DNA of 64,000 nt, from the NCBI RefSeq assembly GCF_024623325.1, contig NZ_JANJZD010000005.1:124001-188000 (forward strand). The letters run 5' to 3'. Numbering within the stretch: position 1 is the stretch's first letter; the number at the start of each line of letters is the position of its first letter. Origin of the DNA: Acetatifactor muris. GTDB taxonomy: Bacteria > Bacillota > Clostridia > Lachnospirales > Lachnospiraceae. Below the pieces are notes generated by a model. The model saw only the letters and a list, made by a program, of their open reading frames with translations. It was not told the DNA's origin and made no database searches. Positions 41,702-50,441 of this stretch are shown here, in pieces. The position numbers and the translations under genes were made by a program.

Positions 41702-41774
41702 TCCTTTTTCATTCTTTTACGCCATCAGGGTTATAACTGATTGTTATTTAATGCAAAACCGCGATTTGTAACTG

Positions 41775-42752
41775 TCACTGTGCTTCCTGCCCGGCCATAT
41801 AGTCCCGTTTCAGCTCCAGCAGACTTTTCAACTGCATCAGAATATGAAACAGAATGGCTCTGGCCTCGAATTCGTCTCTGCTTACAGGCAGCTGCTGCGC
41901 CTTCATCTTTAAAAGCAGTATTTCCAGCTCCTTCAGAAGTGTCTCCACTGTATTTTCTCTGTGATAATCCCGCTCAATCTGTCCCAGGAGAGCTGCCACC
42001 TGGGCGGCCTGTTCCGGCAGATACTGTATCTTCAAAATATTTTCATAAATATCCCTCAGAATTACGCTCTGTCTTCCGCGCATTTTAACATAGTCCAGTT
42101 CCCTGAAATCTCCTGTGAACAGAGCGTTATCATAATTTGCCACGGCACAGCGCTTTGCCGCCTCCAACGCCTGTTCCAGCTTTTCAAAGCAGTCCGATCC
42201 ATATCCGTCCCTGTCTTCTCTTGGCAGCCACAATGACATTCTGTGAAGAATTCCCCGGATCTGACTGTCTGCCTCTGCCGCCAGACGGTCAAATTCTGAC
42301 GTCTTTCTGCGGAGATGAAGATTCACCAGAATGCCCAGAGATGTTCCGATCACAAACAAAAGAGCTTCATTGACCAGAAGCGGCACTTCCATGGAGCCTT
42401 CCGTCATAAAATGTGTCACCAGAACGGAATCCATGGCGATGGCTTCCGTCCAGCCGGCGCCCAGGCAGAGCAGGGCAAACAAAAACAGATACACAGCAAA
42501 CCCCTGAAGGTTGTATCCAAATATTCGAAAACACATGGCTGAAAGCCCTGCGGCACATAAAAAGGCCAATGCCCTGTTTCCCGCACTTCGCAGGGTCTCT
42601 CTCTTCGTATTTCGTATGCTCAGAACCGTGATAATTCCCGCAGTCGCAGAATATTTCAGCCCCAGTTCTCCCGCAAGAGCAATTGCGGCGACAGCAGCCG
42701 CCGCAATCTTTACGCTGTGAATCAGTCTCTTTTTCCAGTCATCATGAAACAT
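41775..42752 (-). CDS. aromatic acid exporter family (FUSC/ArAE-like) membrane protein
   Basis: A 325-residue inner-membrane protein. The first 150 residues hold four to six hydrophobic segments (IAAAAVAAIALAGELGLKYS, FAVYLFLFALLCLGAGW, EALLFVIGTSLGILVNLHL). The C-terminal half is a soluble helical domain rich in charged residues. This layout matches the aromatic acid exporter/FUSC family; some members export aromatic acids, but the substrate here is unknown. It starts 100 bp after the second BlaR1-like gene. That gap holds only a possible 17-codon frame of doubtful meaning. Upstream on the transcript lie the sensor and repressor, so it might belong to their regulon. Confidence 0.82.
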   Translation of the reverse strand: MFHDDWKKRLIHSVKIAAAAVAAIALAGELGLKYSATAGIITVLSIRNTKRETLRSAGNRALAFLCAAGLSAMCFRIFGYNLQGFAVYLFLFALLCLGAGWTEAIAMDSVLVTHFMTEGSMEVPLLVNEALLFVIGTSLGILVNLHLRRKTSEFDRLAAEADSQIRGILHRMSLWLPREDRDGYGSDCFEKLEQALEAAKRCAVANYDNALFTGDFRELDYVKMRGRQSVILRDIYENILKIQYLPEQAAQVAALLGQIERDYHRENTVETLLKELEILLLKMKAQQLPVSRDEFEARAILFHILMQLKSLLELKRDYMAGQEAQ

Positions 42753-42852
42753 ATCCGCTGTCTTCCCTCACAATCCCATCCATTTCTGTGTCAGTTCCGC
42801 CGTCTGCTCCCAGGTCCATGTCTGCCGGGCCATATTTTTTACCTGCAGCAGA

Positions 42853-44493
42853 TTATTTTTCTTCCGTCCCGACCTCTGTCTCCATGCCATAGCTGCGCAT
42901 CTTGTACTGTTCCAGCTTTCTGGTTCGCTCATCATATTCCTGATCCCCTGCGCGCCATACGGTGAGAGAAGTCACTTTGCCGAATCGGTCTCTCTGCACG
43001 GAGATGTCCACATTTCCCTCTTCCCTGCTCTGATAAAAGCCTAAGATTCTGTCCTCAAAGGTGCGGACCGTCTCATTCTGATAGAGCCAGAAGCCATCCT
43101 TTTCCTTTGTAAGTCCGAAGGCCCCGTACTCTGCTTCCGCTTCTTCCGGGCTCAGAATCAGACTTAATTCAATGGAAAACGCAGTTCTCTCCACCCCGAA
43201 TTCTTCTGCCAGCGCCGTACGGATTTCACTCTCCAGTATTTCCGGGTCGCCTGTGGTATCTTCTCCCAGAACACTGAAAACTGCCTCTTCCGCCCGTTCC
43301 TGTGCATTTTTTCCCAGAGAAAGCTCCCGTGTCATCCGGACGTAACCTCCCCAGTGGCAGTTGGAGCTAAAGCAATAAGCCGTCAGTCGGGCGGAAAAAG
43401 GAGCCTGTCCTCCGGTGGCAAATGCCACGGTACTTCCGAAGGTGAACAGCACGGCCAGCATAATGACGAAGACAGTGGCTTTCCTGTAATGAACAATGTG
43501 CTTCACCCGCCTCTCCACCTCTGTTTTGGAAAAGGCGCTGTAAAGAAGTGAATTGCGGTTCCCTGTGATGGCCATGGAGAGCAGACTGAACGCATAGCTT
43601 TTTCTCTCTTCTTCACCGCACAGTTTAAGCACCGCTTCGTCACACGCCGTCTCCAGGTCAGAAGAAAGACATTTTGACATGAGCCATACCACTGGATTGT
43701 ACCAATGTACGACTAATCCTATCAGCATAATGCATTTCAGCCAGTTGTCTCTGCGTCTGATATGCATGGTCTCATGAACCAGAATATGCCGCAGAAGTTC
43801 CTTATTGCCGAAATCCATCCGCGTGGGCAGATAAATGCGCGGATTCCTCAGACCGCATACCAGCGGGGAGGCAATTTCATCATTTGTAAACACCAGCACA
43901 TGCCCCATGTCCATCTCCCGCAGCATGGCATTCACCGTCTCATTGTGCTCCATGAGCAGTCCGCTCTTCAGCTTCCCTGCGTAATCATATTTCTGCCATC
44001 CCAGAATCACGGCCGTTACCACAAGCCCCAGAAGATAAACGGATGGCAGCACATGCCGGGGAAAAACGCCCCTGTCCCCGGAGAAGTCCCCTGCCCAAGC
44101 AGAACCCTGCTCGCTGCTGCTCACCGTTCCCGCGTCTTCCTTCACTGCATCAATATCCCTGACCTCGCTCGTTTCTACGCTTCCGGTATTTTCTGCCGCC
44201 CCTGCCAGAACGGCCCTGTCCTCAGAAAGCACAGCAGCTTCTGCCTCCCGGGTCAGCTGCTGTTCCAGAAAACGAATAGACAAGAACGGATTTTCAGGAA
44301 CCGGTAAACTGAAAGGGCTGCTGAGAGAAAAGGGCACCAGCAGGCGCAGGAGCACTACTCCCCAGAGCACGGGAAACACAAATTTGGGCATCCTGTTTTC
44401 CAGCAGTACCCGAAGCAGGATCACAATTGCAATCATAATCGTTCCATAGAATGCCATATAGACAAAAGGCATATTCATTCCCAAATGCAGCAT
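42853..44493 (-). CDS. second BlaR1-like M56 family sensor metallopeptidase
   Basis: A 546-residue membrane zinc protease. N-terminal helices (MAFYGTIMIAIVILLRVLL, FVFPVLWGVVLLRLLVPFSL) lead through a linker of about 80 residues to another helix and to the catalytic loop HILVHETMHIRRRDNWLK with the HETMH zinc motif. A last helix (ATVFVIMLAVLFTFGSTVAF) is followed by about 170 extracytoplasmic residues without penicillin-binding motifs. Start ATG 44493 abuts the stop codon of the repressor gene, so the two are translationally coupled. It is shorter than and only distantly similar to the M56 protein at 2832-4751, and the signal is likely different. Confidence 0.9.
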   Translation of the reverse strand: MLHLGMNMPFVYMAFYGTIMIAIVILLRVLLENRMPKFVFPVLWGVVLLRLLVPFSLSSPFSLPVPENPFLSIRFLEQQLTREAEAAVLSEDRAVLAGAAENTGSVETSEVRDIDAVKEDAGTVSSSEQGSAWAGDFSGDRGVFPRHVLPSVYLLGLVVTAVILGWQKYDYAGKLKSGLLMEHNETVNAMLREMDMGHVLVFTNDEIASPLVCGLRNPRIYLPTRMDFGNKELLRHILVHETMHIRRRDNWLKCIMLIGLVVHWYNPVVWLMSKCLSSDLETACDEAVLKLCGEEERKSYAFSLLSMAITGNRNSLLYSAFSKTEVERRVKHIVHYRKATVFVIMLAVLFTFGSTVAFATGGQAPFSARLTAYCFSSNCHWGGYVRMTRELSLGKNAQERAEEAVFSVLGEDTTGDPEILESEIRTALAEEFGVERTAFSIELSLILSPEEAEAEYGAFGLTKEKDGFWLYQNETVRTFEDRILGFYQSREEGNVDISVQRDRFGKVTSLTVWRAGDQEYDERTRKLEQYKMRSYGMETEVGTEEK

Positions 44494-44853
44494 TTATTTC
44501 GCCTCCTCTATCATACGGGCCAGTCGGACGGCGTCTTCCTCCGATATTCCCTGATTCTTTAAAAAAGATGAAAAAAACAGCTCGCTGGAACCGCCGAACA
44601 TTTTGTCAATCAGCTGCTCCGTTTCACTTTGCGCCACTTCCTCTCTTGTGACCAGCGGCGTGCACAGAAACCCCGGTTCCGTCCGCTCTACGGCTCCCTT
44701 TTCCATGCACTTTTTAATAACTGTGTAAGTGGTATTCTTGTTCCATCCTATACGCTCTGACAGCACGTCCACAATATCTTTGGCATATTGAGGTCCCTGT
44801 TCCCACAGAACTTCCATCACCTTTAATTCCGAGTCAAACAGCTTAATATTCAC
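44494..44853 (-). CDS. second BlaI/MecI/CopY family transcriptional repressor
   Basis: A 119-residue winged-helix repressor starting from GTG 44853 (NIKLFDSELKVMEVLWEQG). The GTG has AAAGGAG 5 nt upstream; an open frame back to 44958 runs through the operators and promoter and is not used. The DNA-binding part ends GWNKNTTYTVIKKCMEKGAV, and the C-terminal helices follow. Two GACTAT/ATAGTC palindromes upstream are its probable operators. Their half-sites differ from those of the first system (GTCTAT), so the two repressors likely act separately. Confidence 0.92.
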   Translation of the reverse strand: MNIKLFDSELKVMEVLWEQGPQYAKDIVDVLSERIGWNKNTTYTVIKKCMEKGAVERTEPGFLCTPLVTREEVAQSETEQLIDKMFGGSSELFFSSFLKNQGISEEDAVRLARMIEEAK

Positions 44854-44900
44854 AGATTCTCCTTTCCGGTACCTTGTGTTTTTCCATAAAAGCAAAATAG

Positions 44901-44916
44901 GACTATTGCAATAGTC
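44901..44916. promoter_or_regulatory. BlaI-type operator, second system, proximal
   Basis: Perfect 16-bp palindrome GACTATTGCAATAGTC between promoter and start codon. The outer arms GACTA/TAGTC resemble staphylococcal bla/mec operators. Confidence 0.85.
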
Positions 44917-44929
44917 TGACGTCATATAC

Positions 44930-44958
44930 AGACTATCACAATAGTCCAGCAGTGTCAA
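44930..44958 (-). promoter_or_regulatory. Promoter with embedded operator, second blaI-blaR1 system
   Basis: TTGACA (44958-44953), 17-nt spacer, TAGTCT (44935-44930) on the minus strand. The operator GACTAT-caca-ATAGTC at 44931-44946 fills the spacer and -10 region, the same layout as in the first system. The -35 overlaps the stop codon of the ABC ATPase gene. Confidence 0.78.
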
Positions 44959-45764
44959 GCGCTATCTGAACTCTTAAATGTTTTTTCTGATTTTCCGCCA
45001 AATTGCGGCATCTCATAATAATATTGCAAACCTGTATCCGTCCGGCAGGAATTCACACTGACCCCGTAAAGCTTTTCAAAAGTCTCCGACACCAGTATCT
45101 CCTCCGGCGTTCCCCACCGCAGAATCCTCCCCTCCTGAATCGCCGCGATTCGATCAGAAAGCTGCAGGGCAAGCAGAATATCGTGCAGCACCAGAACAAT
45201 TGTTTTCCCGTTCTCCGACAGCCCTTTTATCATTTCTGCAAATTTTATCTGCTGTCCGATATCAAGATATGCAGTGGGCTCATCCATGACTATGACCTCC
45301 GCCTGCTGTGCCAGGGCCATGGCAATATAGACTTTCTGCCGCATTCCCCCGGACAGCTCGGACATCTGCTTTTCTGCCAGATTTTCAATTTCCATCTGCT
45401 TCATGGCTTCTTCGGCAATCCGGAAATCCGTCTCTGTGTATTTCCTGGGATAACGCAGATAGGGAAATCTCCCGTGAAGAACCATACGTCCTGCCGTGAT
45501 ATCAGGAACGTTTTTCCCCTGTGACAGATAGGCGATCTTCCTGGCAATTTCCGCACGCCCCATTTCCTTTATGGAAATGCCGTCAATCCGAATCCCGCCG
45601 CCCCACAGGGGCAGAAATCCCAGAATCACCCGCAGCAGCGTACTTTTTCCGCTGCCGTTGGCACCGATGAAAGTGACGATTTTCCCCCTGGGAATCTCCA
45701 TATCTATACCGTGCAGAATCTCCTGTTTCCCGTATCCGGCAGATACTTTCTCCAGTTGAATCAT
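44955..45764 (-). CDS. iron/heme/cobalamin-type ABC transporter ATPase (FepC-like)
   Basis: A 269-residue cytosolic ATPase energising the importer encoded upstream. Walker A is FIGANGSGKSTLLR, the signature is ELSGGMRQKVYIAMAL, Walker B is VIVMDEPTAYLDIGQQ, and the H-loop is LVLHDILLAL. Sequence and order (binding protein, permease, ATPase) place it in the FepBDC/BtuCDF class for ferric siderophores, heme or cobalamin. It overlaps the permease stop by 4 nt (ATGA). Which chelate is carried cannot be told from the sequence. Confidence 0.93.
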   Translation of the reverse strand: MIQLEKVSAGYGKQEILHGIDMEIPRGKIVTFIGANGSGKSTLLRVILGFLPLWGGGIRIDGISIKEMGRAEIARKIAYLSQGKNVPDITAGRMVLHGRFPYLRYPRKYTETDFRIAEEAMKQMEIENLAEKQMSELSGGMRQKVYIAMALAQQAEVIVMDEPTAYLDIGQQIKFAEMIKGLSENGKTIVLVLHDILLALQLSDRIAAIQEGRILRWGTPEEILVSETFEKLYGVSVNSCRTDTGLQYYYEMPQFGGKSEKTFKSSDSA

Positions 45765-46756
45765 CCCAATCCTCCTCTGTAACGCACCAGCAGGACCAGA
45801 AATACCGGACCTCCCACCACTGACATCAGAATCCCCACCGGCAGCTCATAGGGCAGGAACAGCAATCTGGCAGCCAGATCACAGAAGGTCACAAATGCAG
45901 CCCCGGACAGCGCACACAACGGCAGCAGTCTGCCGCTTTCATTTCCCGTGAACCTGCGGACAAAATGCGGCACAATCAGTCCCACAAATCCCAGCAGCCC
46001 TGAAAAGCTCACCGCCGCCCCTGCAAGCAGTGCCGCCAGCACAAGGAAAATCATCCGATACCGTCCCACGGCCAGCCCCACTCCCTGTGCAGTCTCATCT
46101 CCCAGAGTCACGATATCCAGCTCATTGCACAGAGAAAACAATCCGGACAGCGCCAGCGAAATCAGTACGGCGGCGGGAAATAATCGTGTGAAGGAGACAG
46201 CTGAAAAACCACCCACCCGAAAATCAATACTCAGCATGGCAAGGTCCGTATCCAGCACTGTCACCGATTCGCAAATGGCATTCAATATACTGTTCAGAGC
46301 CACGCCGCTTAAGATTACAGTTGTTTTGGAAGCGTTCATCCGACGGGAAAACAGAAAAATCAGAAATATACTGACAAGGCTTCCGGCAAAGGCAGACAGG
46401 GAAACGGCATAGCCGGACAAAATGCCTCCCGCACCGCAGAGCGTAACACCCAGTCCTGCCCCCGCATTGACACCGATAACTCCGGGAGATGCCAGCCTGT
46501 TGGCCAGTACATTCTGCAGCACAGCTCCGGACACCGCCAGCGCGGCTCCGGCAAGAAGGGAGGCAAAAGTCCGGGGCAGCCTGGCATAGAGCAGAATGCT
46601 CCGGTTCACATTTCCCTCACTTCCCTGCAGAATTCCGAAAAGCTCTCCGGGAGTAAAATGTACATTGCCCAGGCAAAGGCTTAAAACTGTCACGAGCAAA
46701 ACCGCCAGAATCCCGCCTCCCAGAAGCATTCCCGGGGTCCTCCCTTTATTCCGCAT
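45761..46756 (-). CDS. FecCD-family ABC transporter permease
   Basis: A 331-residue inner-membrane permease with about ten hydrophobic segments. Family signatures are present: LPRTFASLLAGAALAVSGAVLQ, NRLASPGVIGVNAGAGLG and GLLGFVGLIVPHFVRRFTG. It forms the transport channel as a homodimer in this family. Start at ATG 46756 (MRNKGRTPGMLL) overlaps the end of the binding-protein gene by 11 nt and has GGAGGA upstream; an ATG 24 bp earlier has no ribosome site. The middle gene of a three-gene importer operon. Confidence 0.94.
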   Translation of the reverse strand: MRNKGRTPGMLLGGGILAVLLVTVLSLCLGNVHFTPGELFGILQGSEGNVNRSILLYARLPRTFASLLAGAALAVSGAVLQNVLANRLASPGVIGVNAGAGLGVTLCGAGGILSGYAVSLSAFAGSLVSIFLIFLFSRRMNASKTTVILSGVALNSILNAICESVTVLDTDLAMLSIDFRVGGFSAVSFTRLFPAAVLISLALSGLFSLCNELDIVTLGDETAQGVGLAVGRYRMIFLVLAALLAGAAVSFSGLLGFVGLIVPHFVRRFTGNESGRLLPLCALSGAAFVTFCDLAARLLFLPYELPVGILMSVVGGPVFLVLLVRYRGGLG

Positions 46757-47732
46757 ACAGAATCTCCTCCAGCTTTTCATAAGCCTCCGCCCACCGGGCG
46801 TTCGGTTTCAGATTATAGAGATGTTTATCCAGAATATGTACCCTTCCGTTCTTTACCGCATCCAGTTCTCCCCAGAGAGGATTCTCCTGAAACATGGCGT
46901 CAATGTTCCGCTTTGTTCCCTCTATATCATCTCCAGACTGGACAATCAGAATCAAATCCGGATTCTGCAGTAAAATGCTCTCCACACTTAATGTTTCCAG
47001 AAGAGAGTCGTCCGTGTCCGCAATATTCACACAGCCGAACTTCTCCAGCATCTCTCCCAGCACATTGTCTCTGTTGCTTTTGGCCCGGATACTTGTGGCG
47101 GAAGCCCTCATGTACAGAACACTCCCCGGAGTATCCCCCTCTCTTCTGTCCAATATCTCATCTATTTCTTTCTGGATATCTGTTCCGTACTGGGTATAGC
47201 GCTCTTCCTGTCCCGTAATCCCGGTACAAAGCTTCAGCACACGCAGATAATCCTCAAAATCAGACACATCAAAATATGCTGTGGGAATCCCTGCTCCCTC
47301 CAGAGACTGCTGCCACTCCAGATGCTGGCCTGTATTGGTGCTGGCAATCACAAAATCCGGGTCTGCGGAGAGCAGCAGCTCCAGGCTGAGCCTCTTTGTC
47401 TCTCCCAGATTCACCGTATCCTCCGCCAGGGCCAAGTCGAAATCCTCAAAAGCGTCTTCCGGGGCGGCGCACACCTGCCCGCCCGCCAGAATCCACATGT
47501 CCGCATAGCTTCCCAGCAGCACTGCCACCCGTTCCGTGGAGGAGACCGTCACATCCCGCCCCAGATCATCTGTGAAAGTATATCCGCCGTTTTCCTGGGC
47601 CTGCGGCTCCTTTTGTCCGCAGGCTGTCAGCCCGACAGGCAGAAGAAGCAGAATCAGGCGGATACATCCGCACCGAATCAAATCCCTTATCTCGTCAAGG
47701 TTCTTTCTTTTTTTCAGAGATGCACCCATCAT
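46746..47732 (-). CDS. ABC transporter substrate-binding lipoprotein (iron/heme/cobalamin type)
   Basis: A 328-residue surface lipoprotein. The signal peptide ends in the lipobox GLTAC near residue 38. The mature part starts with the typical FTDDLGRDVTVSSTERVAVL and folds as a FepB/BtuF-type helical-backbone binding protein (ETLSVESILLQNPDLILIVQ near residue 245). The N-terminus is about 20 residues longer than usual and basic (KKRKNLDEIRDLIRC), so a later start is possible. First gene of the binding protein-permease-ATPase operon. It lies 53 bp downstream of the sulfur-redox fusion gene, which may or may not be a functional link. Confidence 0.92.
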   Translation of the reverse strand: MMGASLKKRKNLDEIRDLIRCGCIRLILLLLPVGLTACGQKEPQAQENGGYTFTDDLGRDVTVSSTERVAVLLGSYADMWILAGGQVCAAPEDAFEDFDLALAEDTVNLGETKRLSLELLLSADPDFVIASTNTGQHLEWQQSLEGAGIPTAYFDVSDFEDYLRVLKLCTGITGQEERYTQYGTDIQKEIDEILDRREGDTPGSVLYMRASATSIRAKSNRDNVLGEMLEKFGCVNIADTDDSLLETLSVESILLQNPDLILIVQSGDDIEGTKRNIDAMFQENPLWGELDAVKNGRVHILDKHLYNLKPNARWAEAYEKLEEILYAE

Positions 47733-47785
47733 TCCACTCCTCTCATATTGCCATTTTTCTTCCGCAGTACCGAAAACACTTTTTC

Positions 47786-50353
47786 TCAGCAGGTGGCGCC
47801 GCCTTTCACTTTTTTCTCCAGAACTGCAGTTTTATCGATTTCGGCATGGAGCAGTTTGTCCTGCACATAGTCAAATCCCAGACGATTCACCGTATCCGCA
47901 AAGCGTTCACCTGTGATACCCTCATCCCGGAAGAACAAAATGGCCCTCTCCACCGTATCCAGTACCTCTTCCTCGCTGGTGAACAGCTTATCCAGAGGAC
48001 GTCCGTTGGCAATTTTCTTGCCCCATCTGCCGCCGATATAGATTCTGTATCCGTCAATATATTCCTCTGTGACGCCAAAAGGACATTTCCCCTTACAGCG
48101 ACCGCAGCCATTGCAGGCACCCCCGTCCACTTTCAGCATTCCGTCTTCCACTTTTGCCACTTTCACCGGACAGGAAGTCTCCACCTGACATTTTCCGCAG
48201 CCCCTGCATTTGGAGTAATCGAACATCGGCACTCTCTGTCCGATGATGCCCAGGTCATTCAGGTCCGGCTTTACACAGTTGTTGGGACAGCCTCCCACCG
48301 CAATCTTGAATTTATGGGGCAAAGTCACCTGATGATACCCCTCATAGAACCGTTCATGAATCTTCCCGCTCAGGTCAAAGGTATCAGTCAGTCCGTACTG
48401 GCAGGTGGTGCCCTTGCAGGAAACCACAGGGCGCACCAGGGAACCCGTGCCGCCGGTCTCCAGATGGTGTTCTGCAAGGAAGGCAATCAAAGGATCAATA
48501 TTTTCATAATGCACTCCCTGGATTTCCATGGTGAGGCGGGTGGTCATGGTAATCTCGCCGCTTCCGAACCGTTCCGCCGCCTCCGCGATACAGCGATGCT
48601 CTTCCGCGGTAATCTTGCCGTTCCTGGTGATGACGCGGACATTGAACACGTCCCCATACCGCTTATCCTGCAGACACCCCAGTCCTTTCACACGTTTAAT
48701 CTCCTCCGGGGGAAGTTTCCCTCCCACAGGAAGCGCTTTTTTAATTGTATTGAATGTAGATCCGCCTTCCAGAACACGGGTATTCGTAAACCCAAGAGCG
48801 CGAAGCTTATTCTGGGTGAGATATCCCCTCTTTCCTCTTGCACAGACCAGCAACAGCTTTTCCTCTCTCGCATGCTTCTGTGCAAAAGCCTCCGGTCTGG
48901 CCAGGTCAATCCACTCTCCGCCGGGCAGTGTGGAAGCCGGATGGGCATCTATCAGCCGATACTCCTCCGCCGCGCCGGACGCATATTCCGCAGGTGTAAA
49001 GGATGCCAGACGCCCGCTCATTTTGTTCACCAGTATACTGCATGCTGTCGCAAAAGGATGAATCGCCGTGGAAAAAGGCGGCGCATAGGCAAAATCCATG
49101 GTGATAAAATCTTCCGCTCTGCTCCCCATGGAAAGCCCCACAACGGCAATGTCCGCCATTTTATCCACTGCACCTCCCCCGATTACCTGCATGCCCAGCA
49201 GTCTGTGACTGTCCGCGTCGGCAATCAGTTTTGTAATAAACATACCTGCATCAGGGTAATAATGAGCCTTGTCATCTGTGACACAGAGTGCGGAAATCAC
49301 CTGATATCCGGCTGCCTTTGCCTGTTCTTCCGTCAGTCCGGTCCTGGCCGCGTTCAGATTATCCGCAAGCCTCACCACACCTGTGCCCAGACAGCCCTGG
49401 TAGGAGGTCTCTTCCCCACCCAGATTCAGCGCCAGCGCTCTGCCCGCAATGTTGGCTGTAGAGCCCATGGCGGACCACTGTGGCTTCCCGGTGATACGGT
49501 TCCGCACCAGACAGCAGTCTCCCACAGCATAAATATCCGGCAGATTTGTCCTCTGATATTCATCTGTAAGAATGCAGCCCCGGTCCATCTCCAGCCCGGT
49601 GTCTGCCAGGAATCTCGTGGCAGGGCGGATGCCTGCCGCCAGAATCACCATATCCGCAGGCAGAACTCCTGTACTTGTCTGCACATTGCTTACGGCTTCC
49701 TCCCCGCCTATGGCATTCAGCCCCGTTCCCGTTAGAATCCGCATTCCCTTTTCCTGGAGTCTGCGCCGTATGTAATCCGCCATTTCCCCATCGAAAATAT
49801 TGGGCATCAGCTGAGACGCCATATCCAATACAGTCACGGAAATCCCTCTTGCCATAAGGTTTTCCGCCACCTCCAGACCGATAAATCCGCCGCCTACCAC
49901 CACAGCACGCTTACATGCCTTCTCCACAGCATACTTTCTGGCACTTATGGCATCCTCGGGAGTCCGCACGGAAAAGACACCGGGGAGAGACGTGCCCTCC
50001 ACCGGAGGCACCGAACTCTCTGCGCCCACCGCAATTACGAGTTTGTCATAACTGACCGTCTCGATTCCGTTTCCCTGCACCTGAATGGTTTTCGCCGTGG
50101 GGTCAACTGCCACCACTTCACTCCCTGTGTGAACTTCAGTTCCCGTAAGCCCCATAAATTTCCGGGGCGTGTTCACTATCAGTTCCCCCTCCGTCTCAAT
50201 GGAACCTCCGATATAGTAGGGAAGGCCGCATCCCGCATAGGAAATGTCCTTTCCCTTCGTGTAAATGACAATCTCATCCCCCGGATTTTCCCGTTTCAGT
50301 TTCGCGGCAGCCTTTGTTCCTGCCGCCACACCGCCGATTATGACTACTTTCAT
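47786..50353 (-). CDS. four-module fusion: CoA-disulfide reductase, rhodanese-like, siroheme/4Fe-4S reductase, ferredoxin
   Basis: An 855-residue cytosolic redox protein. Residues 1-450 are a pyridine-nucleotide-disulfide reductase: VIIGGVAAGTKAAAKLKR for FAD, AGCGLPYYIGG with the redox-active Cys, and AVVVGGGFIGLEVAENL for NAD(P)H. Next, LLLVCARGKRGYLTQNKL resembles a rhodanese active-site loop. From about residue 560 comes a nitrite/sulfite reductase module with the siroheme-cluster cysteines in VVSCKGTTCQYG and AVGGCPNNC. A two-cluster ferredoxin follows (CRGCGKCQ and CNGCGRCKGKCP). The combination suggests NAD(P)H-driven reduction of sulfite, polysulfide or a related sulfur compound; the true substrate is unknown. 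Start ATG 50353 follows GGAGGAG. Confidence 0.9.
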   Translation of the reverse strand: MKVVIIGGVAAGTKAAAKLKRENPGDEIVIYTKGKDISYAGCGLPYYIGGSIETEGELIVNTPRKFMGLTGTEVHTGSEVVAVDPTAKTIQVQGNGIETVSYDKLVIAVGAESSVPPVEGTSLPGVFSVRTPEDAISARKYAVEKACKRAVVVGGGFIGLEVAENLMARGISVTVLDMASQLMPNIFDGEMADYIRRRLQEKGMRILTGTGLNAIGGEEAVSNVQTSTGVLPADMVILAAGIRPATRFLADTGLEMDRGCILTDEYQRTNLPDIYAVGDCCLVRNRITGKPQWSAMGSTANIAGRALALNLGGEETSYQGCLGTGVVRLADNLNAARTGLTEEQAKAAGYQVISALCVTDDKAHYYPDAGMFITKLIADADSHRLLGMQVIGGGAVDKMADIAVVGLSMGSRAEDFITMDFAYAPPFSTAIHPFATACSILVNKMSGRLASFTPAEYASGAAEEYRLIDAHPASTLPGGEWIDLARPEAFAQKHAREEKLLLVCARGKRGYLTQNKLRALGFTNTRVLEGGSTFNTIKKALPVGGKLPPEEIKRVKGLGCLQDKRYGDVFNVRVITRNGKITAEEHRCIAEAAERFGSGEITMTTRLTMEIQGVHYENIDPLIAFLAEHHLETGGTGSLVRPVVSCKGTTCQYGLTDTFDLSGKIHERFYEGYHQVTLPHKFKIAVGGCPNNCVKPDLNDLGIIGQRVPMFDYSKCRGCGKCQVETSCPVKVAKVEDGMLKVDGGACNGCGRCKGKCPFGVTEEYIDGYRIYIGGRWGKKIANGRPLDKLFTSEEEVLDTVERAILFFRDEGITGERFADTVNRLGFDYVQDKLLHAEIDKTAVLEKKVKGGATC

Positions 50354-50441
50354 GGCGATACTCCTCCTTCCTGATTCCGCTTGTTTTCCGTTTTGTCTCC
50401 AATCCCTCTGCTGATATTTTCTCAGCAGTTTATTATACGAG

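Noticed and set aside
42766..42819. 17-codon minus-strand frame (starts ATGGCCCGGCAG) between the second blaR1-like gene and the exporter gene
   Set aside because: Weak ribosome site and no recognisable product; could be a leader peptide but the sequence alone does not support it.
47720..49735. 671-codon plus-strand open frame
   Set aside because: Antisense to the well-supported sulfur-redox fusion; composition is that of a shadow frame without family similarity.
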